DNA of 64,000 nucleotides. It comes from Vandiemenella viatica (lineage: Eukaryota; Arthropoda; Insecta; Orthoptera; Morabidae). The notes beneath the pieces were generated by a model. It was not told the origin of the DNA, ran no database searches, and worked only from the letters and a program-made list of their open reading frames with translations. This document shows, one piece after another, positions 32,284-43,754 of the stretch (position 1 is the stretch's first letter; every line of letters starts with the position of its first letter). Both the position numbers and the translations under genes were made by a program. The DNA lies in contig CM061919.1 in assembly GCA_031002005.1 (NCBI GenBank), positions 224,314,739-224,378,738 on the forward strand, given 5' to 3'.

Positions 32284-33105
32284 AATCTACCCACCACTAT
32301 CATCCCGGGATAGTCTGCCAGCCATGTCCTTCTGGATTTCCAGTAGGACAGGATCGACCGACACATCGGGACAAAACTTCCGGCTCCTGGAAGTTTCTGT
32401 AGGATACTGTTTACTCTTATCCGTGAATAATTTTCTATGCCCGTATGTTTGGCCGTGTGACTTCCCTAGGCCGGTCACCATGCCCGACTGCCGCTCGGTC
32501 CAGATATCTTTTTTTGTGCAGTTGGGATACTTTGTTCGTCAGATTATCGAGAATAATCCATGATCTCTCATCTAGAATTATGTCTCGCGTTGATCTACTC
32601 CGTATTATGTTGATATCCGGCGTCCTTACTTCTTCTGTTATCGGACAGGACCACACTACATGTTCGGGGGTTCCTTCTGCCCCGCACTCACATAAGCTCG
32701 TTTCTTTCAGCCCTCTTTGACACAGTAGGCTGTTATAAGGCCTGGTGTGGGATGAAAGTATTCAAGTTGCAGCCGTTCTTGTATGTTCGGAAAAACACTG
32801 TATAATCTTCTGCCTGTGGCACTATTGTCCCACCACTCCTGCCATTCAGCGAGAAGTGCAGCGCTGACTTCTGTTGCATTCTGTGCAACTGTTCCCACAA
32901 TCTCCTGCACCCTGGCCTGATTTCCTTTTCGTAACCAGTATATGGCCCCTCTTCTTCTCATTTCTAGGTCCAACGGCCGTACACCTATGACAATTGGTAG
33001 GGCATTTGTGGAGGTAGTACTGTAGGCTCCACTCAATCGCAGCAATACACTTCTCTGCACTCTTAGGACCTCCTCCCTAGGTTCCAAAGAAGTGATAAAT
33101 CGCTA
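32284..33105 (-). pseudogene. R1-like non-LTR retrotransposon ORF2, C-terminal remnant
   Basis: On the minus strand the frame from about 33,105 reads VQRSVLLRLSGAYSTTSTNA, then PLDLEMRRRGAIYWLRKG, then FPNIQERLQLEYFHPTPGLI. This is the standard order of the region between the RT and the C-terminal zinc-like domain in R1-clade proteins. After a frame change near 32,710 a CP-type end of the C-terminal motif (WSCPITEEVRTPDI) and the tail to a stop at about 32,287 follow. The upstream endonuclease and RT are missing, so the copy is 5'-truncated and dead. The R1 assignment is by recalled motif pattern. Confidence 0.78.
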
Positions 33106-33659
33106 CTAAAAACAGGTGAATAGGGTACCATCAACGAAACAGACAAAAGGAAACCAATGTACTATCTTTTGAGTGTCGGCGGTATGATACAAAGCTGTTC
33201 ACTAAAAGTCAGAACTACGTTCAGTTTGTAAACTGAAGAAGATCCACTTACTTTGAGCCATGGGCTTGTCAGTGTTGTTATTAGATTTTTGGAATCTCTA
33301 TCCTTTGCCTTCTCCCCTTTTCCCCCGTCACTAAACGCTTCTGCGCTATCAGAAGGTTCCTATCATATTTGTTGTACATTCTTTTCCCTGTAACATTTGT
33401 CAGTTGAGAGGTATTTGGTTTTAATAGCATTTACTGCCAGCTCTGCTTGGTTTATTTCGCTATGACTTTCACGATCTCTTACGTCTCATTCTTGGTTCTC
33501 ACTGCTAGAGCTGCTCAGCGCACATATGACGGATTATTTACTGACTTTCCTGCCTACAACTTTCCTTGTATCTCTTTACAAAGAAAGATTAAAAAGTAAC
33601 GAAGATAGTCTCTATATGTGAATCGAATCCCGTAGACAGAAATACAGTTTATATCGGTA
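33106..33659. other. unassigned
   Basis: No gene recognised; lies between two oppositely oriented LINE fragments. Confidence 0.3.
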
Positions 33660-34470
33660 TGGCAGAGGAAGCAATAAAGGAAGTGAAACAATTTTATGAG
33701 TGTGATCAAGGAAAAAAAAAATCAGTATGCTACTATTTGCTGATGACATTTTCTTTCTAGCAGAAAAGGCTAAGGGTATTGAGAAATTACTGAAGGAAGA
33801 TTTTGAACTAAATATAAGCCAAAGAAAGATAAAAGTGATGAAATGTAGCAGAAATGATACCAATAATAGTACATTAAATATCGAAATCCCATCGGATGCG
33901 ATAGGAGAATTAAGTGAATTATATTACTTGGATAGTAAAATTACAACTGATGGCCGAAGTAGGAATGATGTAAAAAGTAGAATAGCACTTGCAAAAGTAG
34001 CCTTCATGAAAAAGAGAATTATTTTAATTTCAAATATTGATCGAGGTCTTAGAGAGAAAGAGCTTTATAAAAAGTGGAGCACAGCACTTTATGGTAGCGA
34101 ATCATGGACTTCAGGCATACCAGAAAAACGGAAAAAATTAAAGCATTTGAAATGTGGTACTATGAATGGATGCTGAAAATTAAGTGGTCAGATCAAGGAC
34201 GAAATAAATGAGTTTTGGTAATGATGGGTGAGGAAAGAAATTTATGGAAAAGTCTTACAAAAAGAAGAGACAGGCTGGTAGGTCTTATTCTGAGTCACGC
34301 ACAATTGGTTAATTTGTAGGTAGGAGGAACAGTCGAAGGTAAGAACTGCAGAGGAATACGGAGATTATAATATGAAGCATATAATTGAGGACGTGGGTTG
34401 TAAGGGGTATGCTGAGAGAAAGAGGCTGATGGAAGATAGGAAGGGATGGAGGATTGCATCATGACAGAAA
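33660..34470 (+). pseudogene. LINE reverse transcriptase remnant (RTE/CR1-like)
   Basis: The frame 33,727-34,176 contains LLFADDIFFLAEKAKGIEKL, with the FADD catalytic box of reverse transcriptases, followed by YLDSKITTDGRSRNDVKSRI. That is the Y-LG-I-DG---EI--RI block of LINE proteins after the palm. STALYGSESW matches the L-YGSE-W motif. After 34,176 the reading continues in other frames (WKSLTKRRDRLVGLILSHAQ). The terminal ggaggattgcatc corresponds to the usual end. Frameshifts and missing N-terminal domains make it inactive. Confidence 0.75.
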
Positions 34471-34821
34471 AATTAAAAATCGATATGTATTATCCTATTG
34501 CAATAAGTACTGTACATTTATTGGACATCTTAACAAAAGCACATACTATATGAATATGATTATTTTATCGAGCTTTTTGCTTCGTATTTGCCGATAGCAT
34601 CACCGTGTGGGGGTAAGAGCGTGATCTTTCGAGACGCCCTGGTTGATGTAAACAAAATGATTTGTGGACGGGCGTCTCTTCCACCGAGACGCATGTCCCC
34701 TTGGTGACTACGCCTTTCCCTATAACATGAAGCTGTAATAACTTTAACGATTCCGTAACTTCTTACTGAAAAACGGATCCCTTACGGATTCACTCATTAC
34801 TTCTGAACCTTTTTATCTTAG
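34471..34821. other. unassigned
   Basis: No recognisable content. Confidence 0.3.
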
Positions 34822-35028
34822 AAGTGGTGGGTGAGCGGTAACGCTCGGTCTTTGCATCCTGGAGAACGTGGGTCCGACTCCCCGTCCTGCCATCCAGTTT
34901 TGGGTTTTCCCAGATCACTGCAAGTGAATGACGGGATGGCCATGGCCGAATTGTTTCCCATTTCTTGCCTCCAGTACTCCCGTTCTAATGACACCTTTTG
35001 TTTCGTCTAACCCTAAAACGATAAAAAA
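34822..35028 (+). mobile_element. SINE family A, diverged
   Basis: gtggtgggtgagcggtaacg head, gtgggtccgactccccgtcc (damaged box B), catccagttttggg, cactgcaagtgaatgacggg, catggccgaattg and an A-run follow the family order. Confidence 0.75.
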
Positions 35029-37265
35029 AAATCAATGAGGGGTGAAAACAAATGCAAGAGTTTAATTCTTCAGAAAATCTTCACTGATACGAAATGAGAG
35101 CAAGAAACCCATCGGCTGCCAAAATATTAGATTTTTTTTCATTTTATTTCATGACGTTAACAAGATTTTTTTAGAGAAACCACTCCCACCGCATCTTTAT
35201 TACTGAAACTAATGATCAAAATTCTTTCAAAATTTACAACGGAAGGTAATTTGCTATGGAGAAAAAAGCATCGAATTTTCTGGAATTACGGTTTTCGCAA
35301 AATAAAAAAATGAGTAATTTTAACAAATTTAACACTTTAAAAAATTATTTTTTCTACAAAAATAGATGCTTTTATGAATCGAATAATAGCCATGTCATGA
35401 AAGTACTTTTTGAAAAAAAATTTCAAAACATTACTCAGACCCATAATAAATGTGTATTTTTTATGTTAAATTTGTATATACCATTCGAAAGACAATTTTA
35501 CAAAACGAACACTGAAATATCATTAAATTTTTATAATTTTTGCAATTTCTCCATATTTTTCCTTGGTGAATAATTTTAGTCATAAGAATGTTAATAACAC
35601 TATGGCTGTGTGTGTTAATGAATGATTATTAACTACATATAAGTAGCTAGAGTGCCATTAGTCATCTCACTTTAATATGTGGTACAAAAATGTATACCTT
35701 CATGGCTTGAAACCAGGAAGGAGCCGTTTTGCATTGTTACTTCCATATTTTCTATATTCTAGGTATATGCCTTCTTGAAGCAAAGAATCACCAACAATAT
35801 TCTAGGAACAACACTGTAAGTAATTGATGCTCTGAGAGGAGATATAGGTGACCACATGTTCACTATGCACGCTTATTGGAACCAACTTCATAAGTAAATG
35901 TCGTTTTTGTTAGTTACTCCAGCATAAGCTTCAAATAAATTCTTAGAAATGTGAAAGCTATTTGCATTTTAAAACCAGTATCCAATCACATCTCGGAGTA
36001 GGCGCGATAATGGGTTCAATCAAGGACTAGAGAGAAATTACGTTTGATCGAATGAAGAAATCACAAGTAAGAAAATCGCATCCTATGTAAACTGAAGAAT
36101 AGACAATCGAGTTACAAACGCTGGAATAATATCTCATATTTTGGATAAAATTTTTGTGTTGTCTTACTTGCAATGTTAAACTCTTTCGACGATTTTGAAA
36201 CTGATGTGTCGTCTGTTCAACTGATGGTGAGGTCGGACTTGGGTAGAAACGTTACAAAAAATGGAGCAGCGAACCAATCCCTGGAAGAATTTGTTATTAA
36301 CAAATATATTTCTTTTAAAAATGTCTGTCGTGGATAGAGCACTGATTTCTAGTTACATTACAAACAATGCATGGTGAAACCAAATGCATCACTCGACATT
36401 CACTACGCCTATTATGTTATCCCTTTCTTGCTTAAGCTTCGGCAGCTGTGTCAGGTTATCTTCAGTGCTCAACCACCTGTTTACTTTGTGAGACTCAACG
36501 CGAGAGTAGATGACCGAAGATGCCTCAAGACAAGGGTTGAACCGTCGGAATGAACTTGGAACATAATTACGCAGCGCTTATTTGTTTATAATAAAACTTA
36601 CACGGCTGTTCGAACGGATTTTGTTGCAAAAATATAATATTTCGTAACTCCGTCGTATTTTTTGGTGAAGATTTCACTGAAACCACACGCCGGGAAAGTC
36701 TCAGTTCTTGTTTATATTTTATTTATTTTGTGTATTTGCATTTAGTCTGTAAAACCATATAGTCAGCACATGTCTTTCTGATATTGCTTTCTAGAATGAA
36801 AGCTTACTTTTGTCCATATATCTCATACGTGATACTTCATCATATGAAATCCACTAAATCTTTCATGACGTACCCTCAGCTTTCATATTTAAATTATAAT
36901 TTATTATTGATTTAAACATTAACGTAATAAGAGTAATTTACATACTATTATTTTTCAATTTGCTCCCCTCATTGTGAATGCATTGGAACCATATATCCGG
37001 TAGCTTACTCGTACATAAAATATGATATTTTCTTTCCATCAATATTATATTCATAATTTTTCGCAAATATCTGTCAGCCTTATTCAACTATAAGACGGTT
37101 TCGTTGATGAAACGTTGCTGAGCAAAGGTGTCTTTTGAGTCTCTTGAGTATTTCATACATTTCTAGCGATTCTTTGTTTTGTTTTGCAAGAAATTTCAGT
37201 TATTATGCCATGTTCGACAAGTAAATCCACTTTTCCTTCAGTAAAACCTGTCAAAAAAAAAAAAA

Positions 37266-37296
<31 letters not shown>

Positions 37297-38614
37297 CACT
37301 ACACATTCGAAACTCACAGGACGAGCAGAATAATACTTGTCCATGTTACTTATGAATCAGTGCTACCAACTTTGGGGTTAATTTCTTTTTAATCTGAACG
37401 TCCGTCGCACGACTTTGTATTAAGCGGATTGGGGTATTTCTAGTTGGCGTCGGGTGAAGAAAGCCAACGAGAGCAGGCCGTGTCAGGGTTGCTCATCCCC
37501 CACGCACCCCGCCTGCATTATTCATCTCGCGGCGCCCGCAGAGCCCAGATAACGCCCCCCCCCCCCACCCCGCGCGTGCCACCTACGCCTTTCATCCCTC
37601 CTCTGTGGGGAGAATCGCCCCACCTGGACACAGACCTCACGGCAATCACTTCCTTTGAACTTTTCCATCGTCTGTAACGTCGCTGATATATCGCCATTAA
37701 ATTCATTTCCTACGCGAATTCGCCCCGAACAGACACATGAAAAATTTTGTAACAGCATGAACAGAAAAAAATCCATAGCTCAGATAGTGACGTTACTATC
37801 TATAGCTGCCGAAATTATTAGCATAACGTCACACTTTTCGCTTCAGTCAGAAAACTATAAAAATAAAATTAGCTATCTTTTTTAAGTAGTAATGCTGTAG
37901 TGATAGTTTATGGTGTTAATTACTTTTTACATAGGCAGGTGCTCTAGAGCAAAACTGTGGCGTGCTAAGCGTTACCTGCGCAGCTAAGAAGGTCAACTGT
38001 GTAATGTCTGAACGAAATCGGCCTGTCGGTATGTATTTGCAATCGAAACAAACAAACATCCCGACTGGACTTGTTATATCTATCTATGCTGCTATAAATT
38101 AATAAGCACGTTGAGTTTGTCTAGTCATTTGTACTCGCATCAGGGGAAAACTATCGAACTAATTTGAACGGGATTTTAATGGTCTGAAAGCTTCTGATCT
38201 ATCTTAAACTCTGCGGAGTAGCTTATGATTCTAATTCACCTAAATTAGCAAGAAATGATAATCTATTCATACCGGATCTGCAGATCACACTGCATCTGAG
38301 ATGAACCCTCTTTTACGAGTTACCTACCAAAGATCATACTGCAATACAGATAAACACTCCACCCTTTTGATTTGGTTAATATTGTTTTAGACAACATTAT
38401 TTTGGTTACTTTATTTTGGTTACCTATTTCTTCAGTTTCCTGAAATGCAGTACGTTAGAGATTAAGACCACAGTAAGCGTAATGAAATTTTAAAACATAA
38501 TTAACGGTAAAGGTTACAAAAATACTACAAATTTTTATGTTTTGCTGTTAAAAAAAAAAAACAAAACAAAAACAAATGCATAATTGGGCACGATTCGTGA
38601 GATATATATTTATA
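35029..38614. other. unassigned; GC-rich island 37,440-37,680 and dispersed repeat near 38,140-38,420
   Basis: Most of this stretch is AT-rich without a gene. From 37,440 to 37,680 it becomes strongly C-rich and CpG-containing. Both strands are open for 60-80 codons there, with no recognisable domain. From 38,140 to 38,420 it resembles 52,040-52,330 (cagatcacactgcatc and a shared accaaa-agatca...cactcca block), marking a dispersed repeat in two diverged copies. A TAA microsatellite lies near 37,267. Confidence 0.4.
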
Positions 38615-38893
38615 TATATACCAAGTGAGTTTTTTATCTTGAGACAACTAAATATCTCGAAAACTACAAATCCGATCAAAAAAAGTGGGTAATAAAAATT
38701 GTTCGTCTCGACGGGGGACATCCGATGATACCAAATTTGACTCCCCACCCCCACCCCCTAGGGGTGGGGGAAGGGGGAGAAAAAAAACTTAAATAGGAAC
38801 CCCCATTTTTTATTGCAGATTCTGATTCCCCGGAAAAAACTACCCCTATTTCACCCCCAATTCGAGTCATTTTGGTCGATAGATGGCGCTGCA
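38615..38893. repeat. left terminal inverted repeat of the DD41D transposon
   Basis: Pairs with 40803-41081. Inside it lies a self-complementary block around ccccctagggg and the agatggcgct word at its inner border. Confidence 0.93.
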
Positions 38894-39178
38894 ATCGACA
38901 AAAATCAAAATAAGCAAAAATTCATTTAAAAATGAGGATATCTCGTGAAATACACATCAGATCAGCAAAATACAAGTTAATGTGATTGATATTTTTCAAA
39001 AACTATTCAATAACACCACCCACCTCCAAACTTGAGGGATGGGAATGGACATTATTTCAAAATGCACTGATGCAAATTCTTTAGCAGATAGCGAAAGTCA
39101 AACATTACTTTTTGCGTTACCCAGGAACAACGACGTGGACGTAGTAATTTTCTGTTCCCTTTGGGGTGCTAGATTTAG

Positions 39179-39568
39179 GTGAGTCCCCTCGCCTCTCACC
39201 ATCGGGGTGCTTGTTTTTGGTGAGTCCCCTCGCCTCTCACCATCGGGGTGCTTGTTTTTGGTGAGTCCCCTCGCCTCTCACCATCGGGGTGCTTGTTTTT
39301 GGTGAGTCCCCTCGCCTCTCACCATCGGGGTGCTTGTTTTTGGTGAGTCCCCTCGCCTCTCACCATCGGGGTGCTTGTTTTTGGTGAGTCCCCTCGCCTC
39401 TCACCATCGGGGTGCTTGTTTTTGGTGAGTCCCCTCGCCTCTCACCATCGGGGTGCTTGTTTTTGGTGAGTCCCCTCGCCTCTCACCATCGGGGTGCTTG
39501 TTTTTGGTGAGTCCCCTCGCCTCTCACCATCGGGGTGCTTGTTTTTGGTGAGTCCCCTCGCCTCTCAC
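39179..39568. repeat. 41-bp minisatellite inside the DD41D transposon, 9.5 copies
   Basis: The period is exactly 41 bp. Copies start with gtgagtcccctcgcctctca at 39179 and every 41 bases to 39548, the last being partial. The copies look identical, and a degenerate unit edge (ggggtgctagatttaggt) precedes the first. Each unit can form a hairpin with arms ggtgag/ctcacc. It lies between the left TIR and the transposase stop codon, on the 3' side of the gene. Confidence 0.97.
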
Positions 39569-39590
39569 GTGTTTGTTTCTAACAACAATT

Positions 39591-40658
39591 CTAAAGCAAG
39601 TGCTCGAAAATATCACCACCGACATCGATGCATTTATTTACCCGCTCTTGGAATGATTCGACGCAACTAAGAAGCATATCCGGCGTGATTTTTTGACAAG
39701 CGTTGGTAATTCGTTCAATCATGTTTTCAGGCGTTGTTGGCACTTCACTGTAAACTTCATTCTTCAAGTATCCCCATAAAAAAAAATCAGGCGAAGTGAG
39801 ATCTGGTGATCTTGCAGGCCACGGCACTGGACCTCCTCTTCCGATCCATCGACGATTGTACAGACGATCTAACACTTCCCGCGATCTTACAGCAAAATGT
39901 GCTGGACAACCGTCATGTTGAAACCACATTGTTTGTCGCACGTCTAAGGGTACGTCTTCAAGCAATGTTGGCAGTACGTCCTCTAAGAGTTGTTGATATT
40001 TCTCCCCATTGAAATGTCCATGGATAAAATGTGGACCAATAAGTTTGTCCCCAATTATCCCACACCAAACATTTACATTCCACGGACGCTGATGTTCAAC
40101 TTGGCGTAACCAATGCGGGTTTTCCACACTCCAATAATGCATGTTGTGTCGATTAATGGTGCCGTGGTTAGTAAAAGTGGATTCATCCGAAAACAGTACT
40201 CGAGCAAAGAAATGGGGTTCTTCTTGTATTTTCTGTAGCGACCATCGGCAAAATGTCAATCGATTATCGAAATCATTGCCGTGAAGTTCTTGATGCAACG
40301 AAACATGGAACGGATGGTATTTTCTACGATGCAAAATCTGACTAACAGTAGTCTGAGAAATTCCTGATTCACGACTTATTTGTCGAGTACTAATGTGAGG
40401 GTTATAAGCCACTGCAGCTAAAACTGCAACTTCGTTATTTTCTCCAGCTATCGTCCTTCGCCGCTTTCGTTTGTTTGTGTGCACACTTCCCTCCTGAGTG
40501 AACTGTTGGATAATACGGTAAAAAGAAGCGCGCGATCGAGGCTGGTCTGGAAAACGATGAGCATAAAGATCAACAGCATTATCGATATTCTTGCGACATT
40601 CTCCATAAATGTAGACCATTTCAATTTTTTCTTGCAACGTTATAGCCTGCATTCTCAT
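39591..40658 (-). CDS. DD41D transposase (DUF4817 + DDE_3), intact
   Basis: The 355-codon frame is uninterrupted. It would cut and rejoin the element's TIRs in the nucleus. Residues about 8-60 (EKIEMVYIYGECRKN...RFPD) form the DUF4817 N-terminal domain. Residues about 88-113 (HISTRQISRESGISQTTVSQ) form a second helix-turn-helix. The catalytic DDE_3 domain shows FSDES (D158), FQHDGCPAH (D249) and SPDLTSPDF (D291). My count gives 41 residues between the last two aspartates, hence DD41D. The length is normal for the family. The open frame extends four codons upstream to a non-ATG codon; the ATG at 40658 is the likely start, with another at 40652. No damage is visible. The gene sits between the minisatellite (3' side) and the right TIR (5' side, which would hold its promoter). 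Confidence 0.93.
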   Translation of the reverse strand: MRMQAITLQEKIEMVYIYGECRKNIDNAVDLYAHRFPDQPRSRASFYRIIQQFTQEGSVHTNKRKRRRTIAGENNEVAVLAAVAYNPHISTRQISRESGISQTTVSQILHRRKYHPFHVSLHQELHGNDFDNRLTFCRWSLQKIQEEPHFFARVLFSDESTFTNHGTINRHNMHYWSVENPHWLRQVEHQRPWNVNVWCGIIGDKLIGPHFIHGHFNGEKYQQLLEDVLPTLLEDVPLDVRQTMWFQHDGCPAHFAVRSREVLDRLYNRRWIGRGGPVPWPARSPDLTSPDFFLWGYLKNEVYSEVPTTPENMIERITNACQKITPDMLLSCVESFQERVNKCIDVGGDIFEHLL

Positions 40659-40692
40659 TGACACGTGCAACAGAACGAAGTAAATAAATCAG

Positions 40693-40804
40693 AGATGTTA
40701 TGAACGCTATGAAAGTACATCAAGTAATGAGAAAACTCTGAGAAATGAGCGACGATGTGAACGCAATGGAAGTACATCAAGTAATGAGAAAACTCTGAGA
40801 AATG
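40693..40804. repeat. local ~55-bp direct duplication upstream of the transposase
   Basis: gaaagtacatcaagtaatga, followed by gaaaactctgagaaatg, appears twice (40,693-40,748 and 40,753-40,804), the second copy ending at the TIR border. It lies in the presumed 5' UTR/promoter and could contain transposase-binding repeats. Confidence 0.9.
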
Positions 40805-41081
40805 CAGCGCCATCTATCGACCAAAATGACTCGAATTGGGGGTCAAATAGGGGTAGTTTTTTCCGGGGAATCAGAATCTGCAATAAAAAATGGGGGTTCC
40901 TATTTAAGTTTTTTTTCTCCCCCTTCCCCCACCCCTAGGGGGTGGGGGTGGGGAGTCAAATTTGGTATCATCGGATGTCCCCCGTCGAGACGAACAATTT
41001 TTATTACCCACTTTTTTTGATCGGATTTGTAGTTTTCGAGATATTTAGTTGTCTCAAGATAAAAAACTCACTTGGTATATA
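40803..41081. repeat. right terminal inverted repeat of the DD41D transposon
   Basis: Reverse complement of 38615-38893 with one visible mismatch; ends cttggtatata. Confidence 0.93.
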
Positions 41082-41608
41082 TGCTACTCCGAAAATTGAA
41101 GAATGTCAACATTCATCATGCAGGGTGCATTTCAACTTAAAATCAATGAACTTAGCTGTTAAATTGAAATGTTCCCTGGACCACATAGAGAATCACGGTT
41201 CACTGCAGTATATTGAATGCAAATGAGGGTATCGATTAAAACAAAAAAAAGAATGTATTGCACGCACCAGCAAACCTTGCCTAAGAGAGACAAACAACAG
41301 TGTTCCACACTATAACGAATATTCGCCGGGTACGAATAGACACCGGGTGACCTCAATCGTGGCAGAACAAAGAAATTCGACCTCCACAAAAGCATATCTG
41401 TCCTTGGAGACAAACACCGGTTTGGCCTGGATGTATAAGAATATACTCAATTATTCGATCTTTTAGCAACGTATTCGGTATGTGTTGACCTATAGCGGTG
41501 TATGTCAGATATAAGGATCGACATTTGACGGTGTAAGTGAGAAATTAAAAAATTCTTCATATATTTCGGACATACACTAAGCGACTATATATCGAAATTG
41601 ACCGGTGA

Positions 41609-41738
41609 ATGTCGACATTCTCCAATTTTTGACATTCACGGTAACAGATATATGTATAATGTTGGGTTAGAGAAATGTCGACATTCTCCAATTTTTGACA
41701 TTCACGGTAACAGATATGTATAATGTTGGGTTAGAGAA
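41609..41738. repeat. tandem duplication, 66/64-bp units
   Basis: Two adjacent units (41609-41674, 41675-41738) differ only by loss of one TA in the second. Each contains an inverted repeat, atgtc...gacat, extended in the first copy to gtgaatgtc/gacattcac. The function is unknown. Confidence 0.93.
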
Positions 41739-42651
41739 CAGCTACGCTCGTTCTGAATTTACTGTCCTATTTCTGTCTACTGTCAGCTACCAGTACTCTA
41801 TAGCATGTTTTGTATTCGTCCTATAAGTGGTATTTATACGCGCAGAGGCTGAATACAGAGTTCCAATAAGTCAAGTGTCACATCAGCTCCCGAAGCTTTG
41901 ATGCACTGGCGGTCCATTTGCCGCTACTTTCTGTGGCCCCTACCTGGAACCGTTCTTTGAGTACAAAGCAAGCGGTAGGCCTGTCCGGCAGCTTGCAGGC
42001 CAAACAAAAACAATAATCTCGTCGGCAGTCCGCCCTTATCGCGCTTTTTGCAGGACGCGGGGGCGTATTTACAAATAAAAAAACAACACCGCCGAGCCGC
42101 AAAAAAGACTCAAAGTGGGGACGACCAAAACACGGAGTGGTTGGCCGCAAAGCCACGCCAGATTACACTAGGTGAGGCGCGGGGAAGGCAGTGCTGCCAA
42201 CCTTCAATAATTAGAAGCTTTTATTCGCCGACATACGCAGAAGCAACGAGGGCTAGTCGCCCACGCCATTAAAAATTTCCGGTCCCTTTCCTCTCAAAGC
42301 TACAGTGGAGTGAGACGACGAGGGGTTGGCAATGCGTGTGCGCTAGGGTGGGGTCGAATTTATGGTTCTAAGCCTTATAAATTGCACGCCGGCCAGCCTC
42401 GCGTATGCCTTGCTGCGCCTAAGTGCATGTTGCGGGACAGAGAAGGGCCGACACAATAGGTGTTGTGCTGCAGGGAGGGCGATAGGCCGGGCATATGCCG
42501 ATATGGCCTCGCCGTGAGATATAAATGGACATTACTTCTGTCCAGATTAAACGCATAAATCCCCCCTCCCTCCACCCCGACCTCAAAGGCGAGGGGAGGG
42601 GAGGATGCAGTCGGTAGCTGTGCATTATATAAACAGCTTCCAACCTGCGCT
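41739..42651. other. unassigned, GC-richer than average
   Basis: 41,870-42,640 is GC-richer with several 70-100 codon open frames on the minus strand, none with a recognisable domain. It forms the 5' flank of the Jockey-like LINE and could be host sequence. Confidence 0.35.
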
Positions 42652-43754
42652 GTGCAGACAGTTGAGGAAATTAAGAAGTCACTCACTGGAGGCCTCAACA
42701 TAGGCTACAAACCTGGTAGTATTAAGTACCAGGTTTACAATGAGACTGACTTCAACTACCTAATAGTTCATTTTACAAACAAAAAAGCACAATTCCACAC
42801 TTATGAGTTCGACGGCACTCGGAAGAACTTGAAGGTCGTTCTTAGGCAGCTACCTATAGATCTTGATCCTACACAGATACACGACGAACTTGTTTCATTA
42901 AACTTTCCAGTAAAAGATGTCAGCCAGTTGACTAAATTTGATAAGGAACAGTCCATACGAGTACCCATGCCACTGTTTCTGGTCACACTGGATAACTCTG
43001 AAACAGCTAGGAAAATTTATGACCTAGAGTTTTTTATGCACCTTAGAATAAAGGTAGAAGTTTATAAAACACCTGAAGGCCCGTCGCAGTGTCATCGCTG
43101 CCAAAAATTTTGTCATGGGCAAAGAAACTGTAGGGTCCTACCAAAATGCGTTAAGTGCTCTGGGGAACACCTAACAAAACTATGCAATAAAACAAAAGAT
43201 GAGCCACCCAAGTGCTCAAACTGTGGGGGTGAACACCCAGCGAGCTATAAAGGCTGCCCACAGTATAAGAAAATAGTGCAGGCGAGGAATGTCAGGCTCC
43301 AGCAACAAAAACAGCAGGAGAAAGAGAAATCTGAAAACAAAACCCGCCAAGTACCTCTGACAAACAGCAGTTTCCCTTCCCTACCTGACAAACCAAACCC
43401 GTGGACCGAGGCCACAGACAAGAAACAAGACAACCAGACTGACAAACCCTCAAACAGATTGACAAGTCTACAAACAGTAAACAGACAGACAAAACAAAAG
43501 ACCAAACTGACAAAACCAAGAACAAGCAGAGAAACAAATCCAACAAACAAAACAATGACGAAAAGCCGAAAGGATTTAAGTCGGATATGCTAGAATTCAT
43601 GTCCTTCCTGAGAGAGTTTGATCTTAGGAAGATGCTAAGCATAATGAAAGATATACTTAGCAAATTCCGACAGACTGAGGACAGCCAGGAAAGGGCACTT
43701 ATACTAGCAGAAGCCTTCTTTAACTTTATCGGTCTCAATGGCGACGATAAATAA
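42652..43754 (+). pseudogene. Jockey-like ORF1 (gag-like, PRE_C2HC and zinc knuckles), truncated and frameshifted
   Basis: The first open frame runs to 43593 without an ATG at its start, because the N-terminus is cut off at the insertion border. It begins VEEIKKSLTGGLNIGYKPGS. It contains a PRE_C2HC-type region and three cysteine-rich knuckles, at CHRCQKFCHGQRNC, CVKCSGEHLTKLC and CSNCGGEHPASYKGC. These bind RNA in the retrotransposition particle. A frameshift in the A/C-rich stretch before 43,590 separates it from its real end (readable in another frame as LEFMSFLREFDLRKMLS) and a stop at 43752-43754. That end overlaps the ORF2 ATG by 17 bases, which suggests reinitiation or coupling for ORF2 translation in the parent element. 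Confidence 0.85.

Larger units (their letters stand above)
38615..41081 (-). mobile_element. DD41D Tc1/mariner-superfamily transposon with ~280-bp TIRs
   Basis: Two inverted repeats of about 279 bp (38615-38893 and 40803-41081) start at tataccaagtgag. By eye they differ at a single base (38852 region). They enclose an intact transposase frame on the minus strand and a 41-bp minisatellite. Both ends abut alternating TA sequence, so the exact TA target duplication is ambiguous by a few bases. An intact ORF plus almost identical ends implies a recent insertion and possible autonomy. Long TIRs of this size are known in some DUF4817-type families. Confidence 0.92.

Noticed and set aside
38676..38894. 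72-codon ORF repeated at 40,802-41,020
   Set aside because: It is the translation of the transposon's terminal inverted repeat, not a gene; it appears twice because the TIRs match.
39179..39568. Regularly spaced repeat that could look like a CRISPR array
   Set aside because: The units are contiguous with no variable spacers, the DNA is eukaryotic and the array lies inside a transposon.
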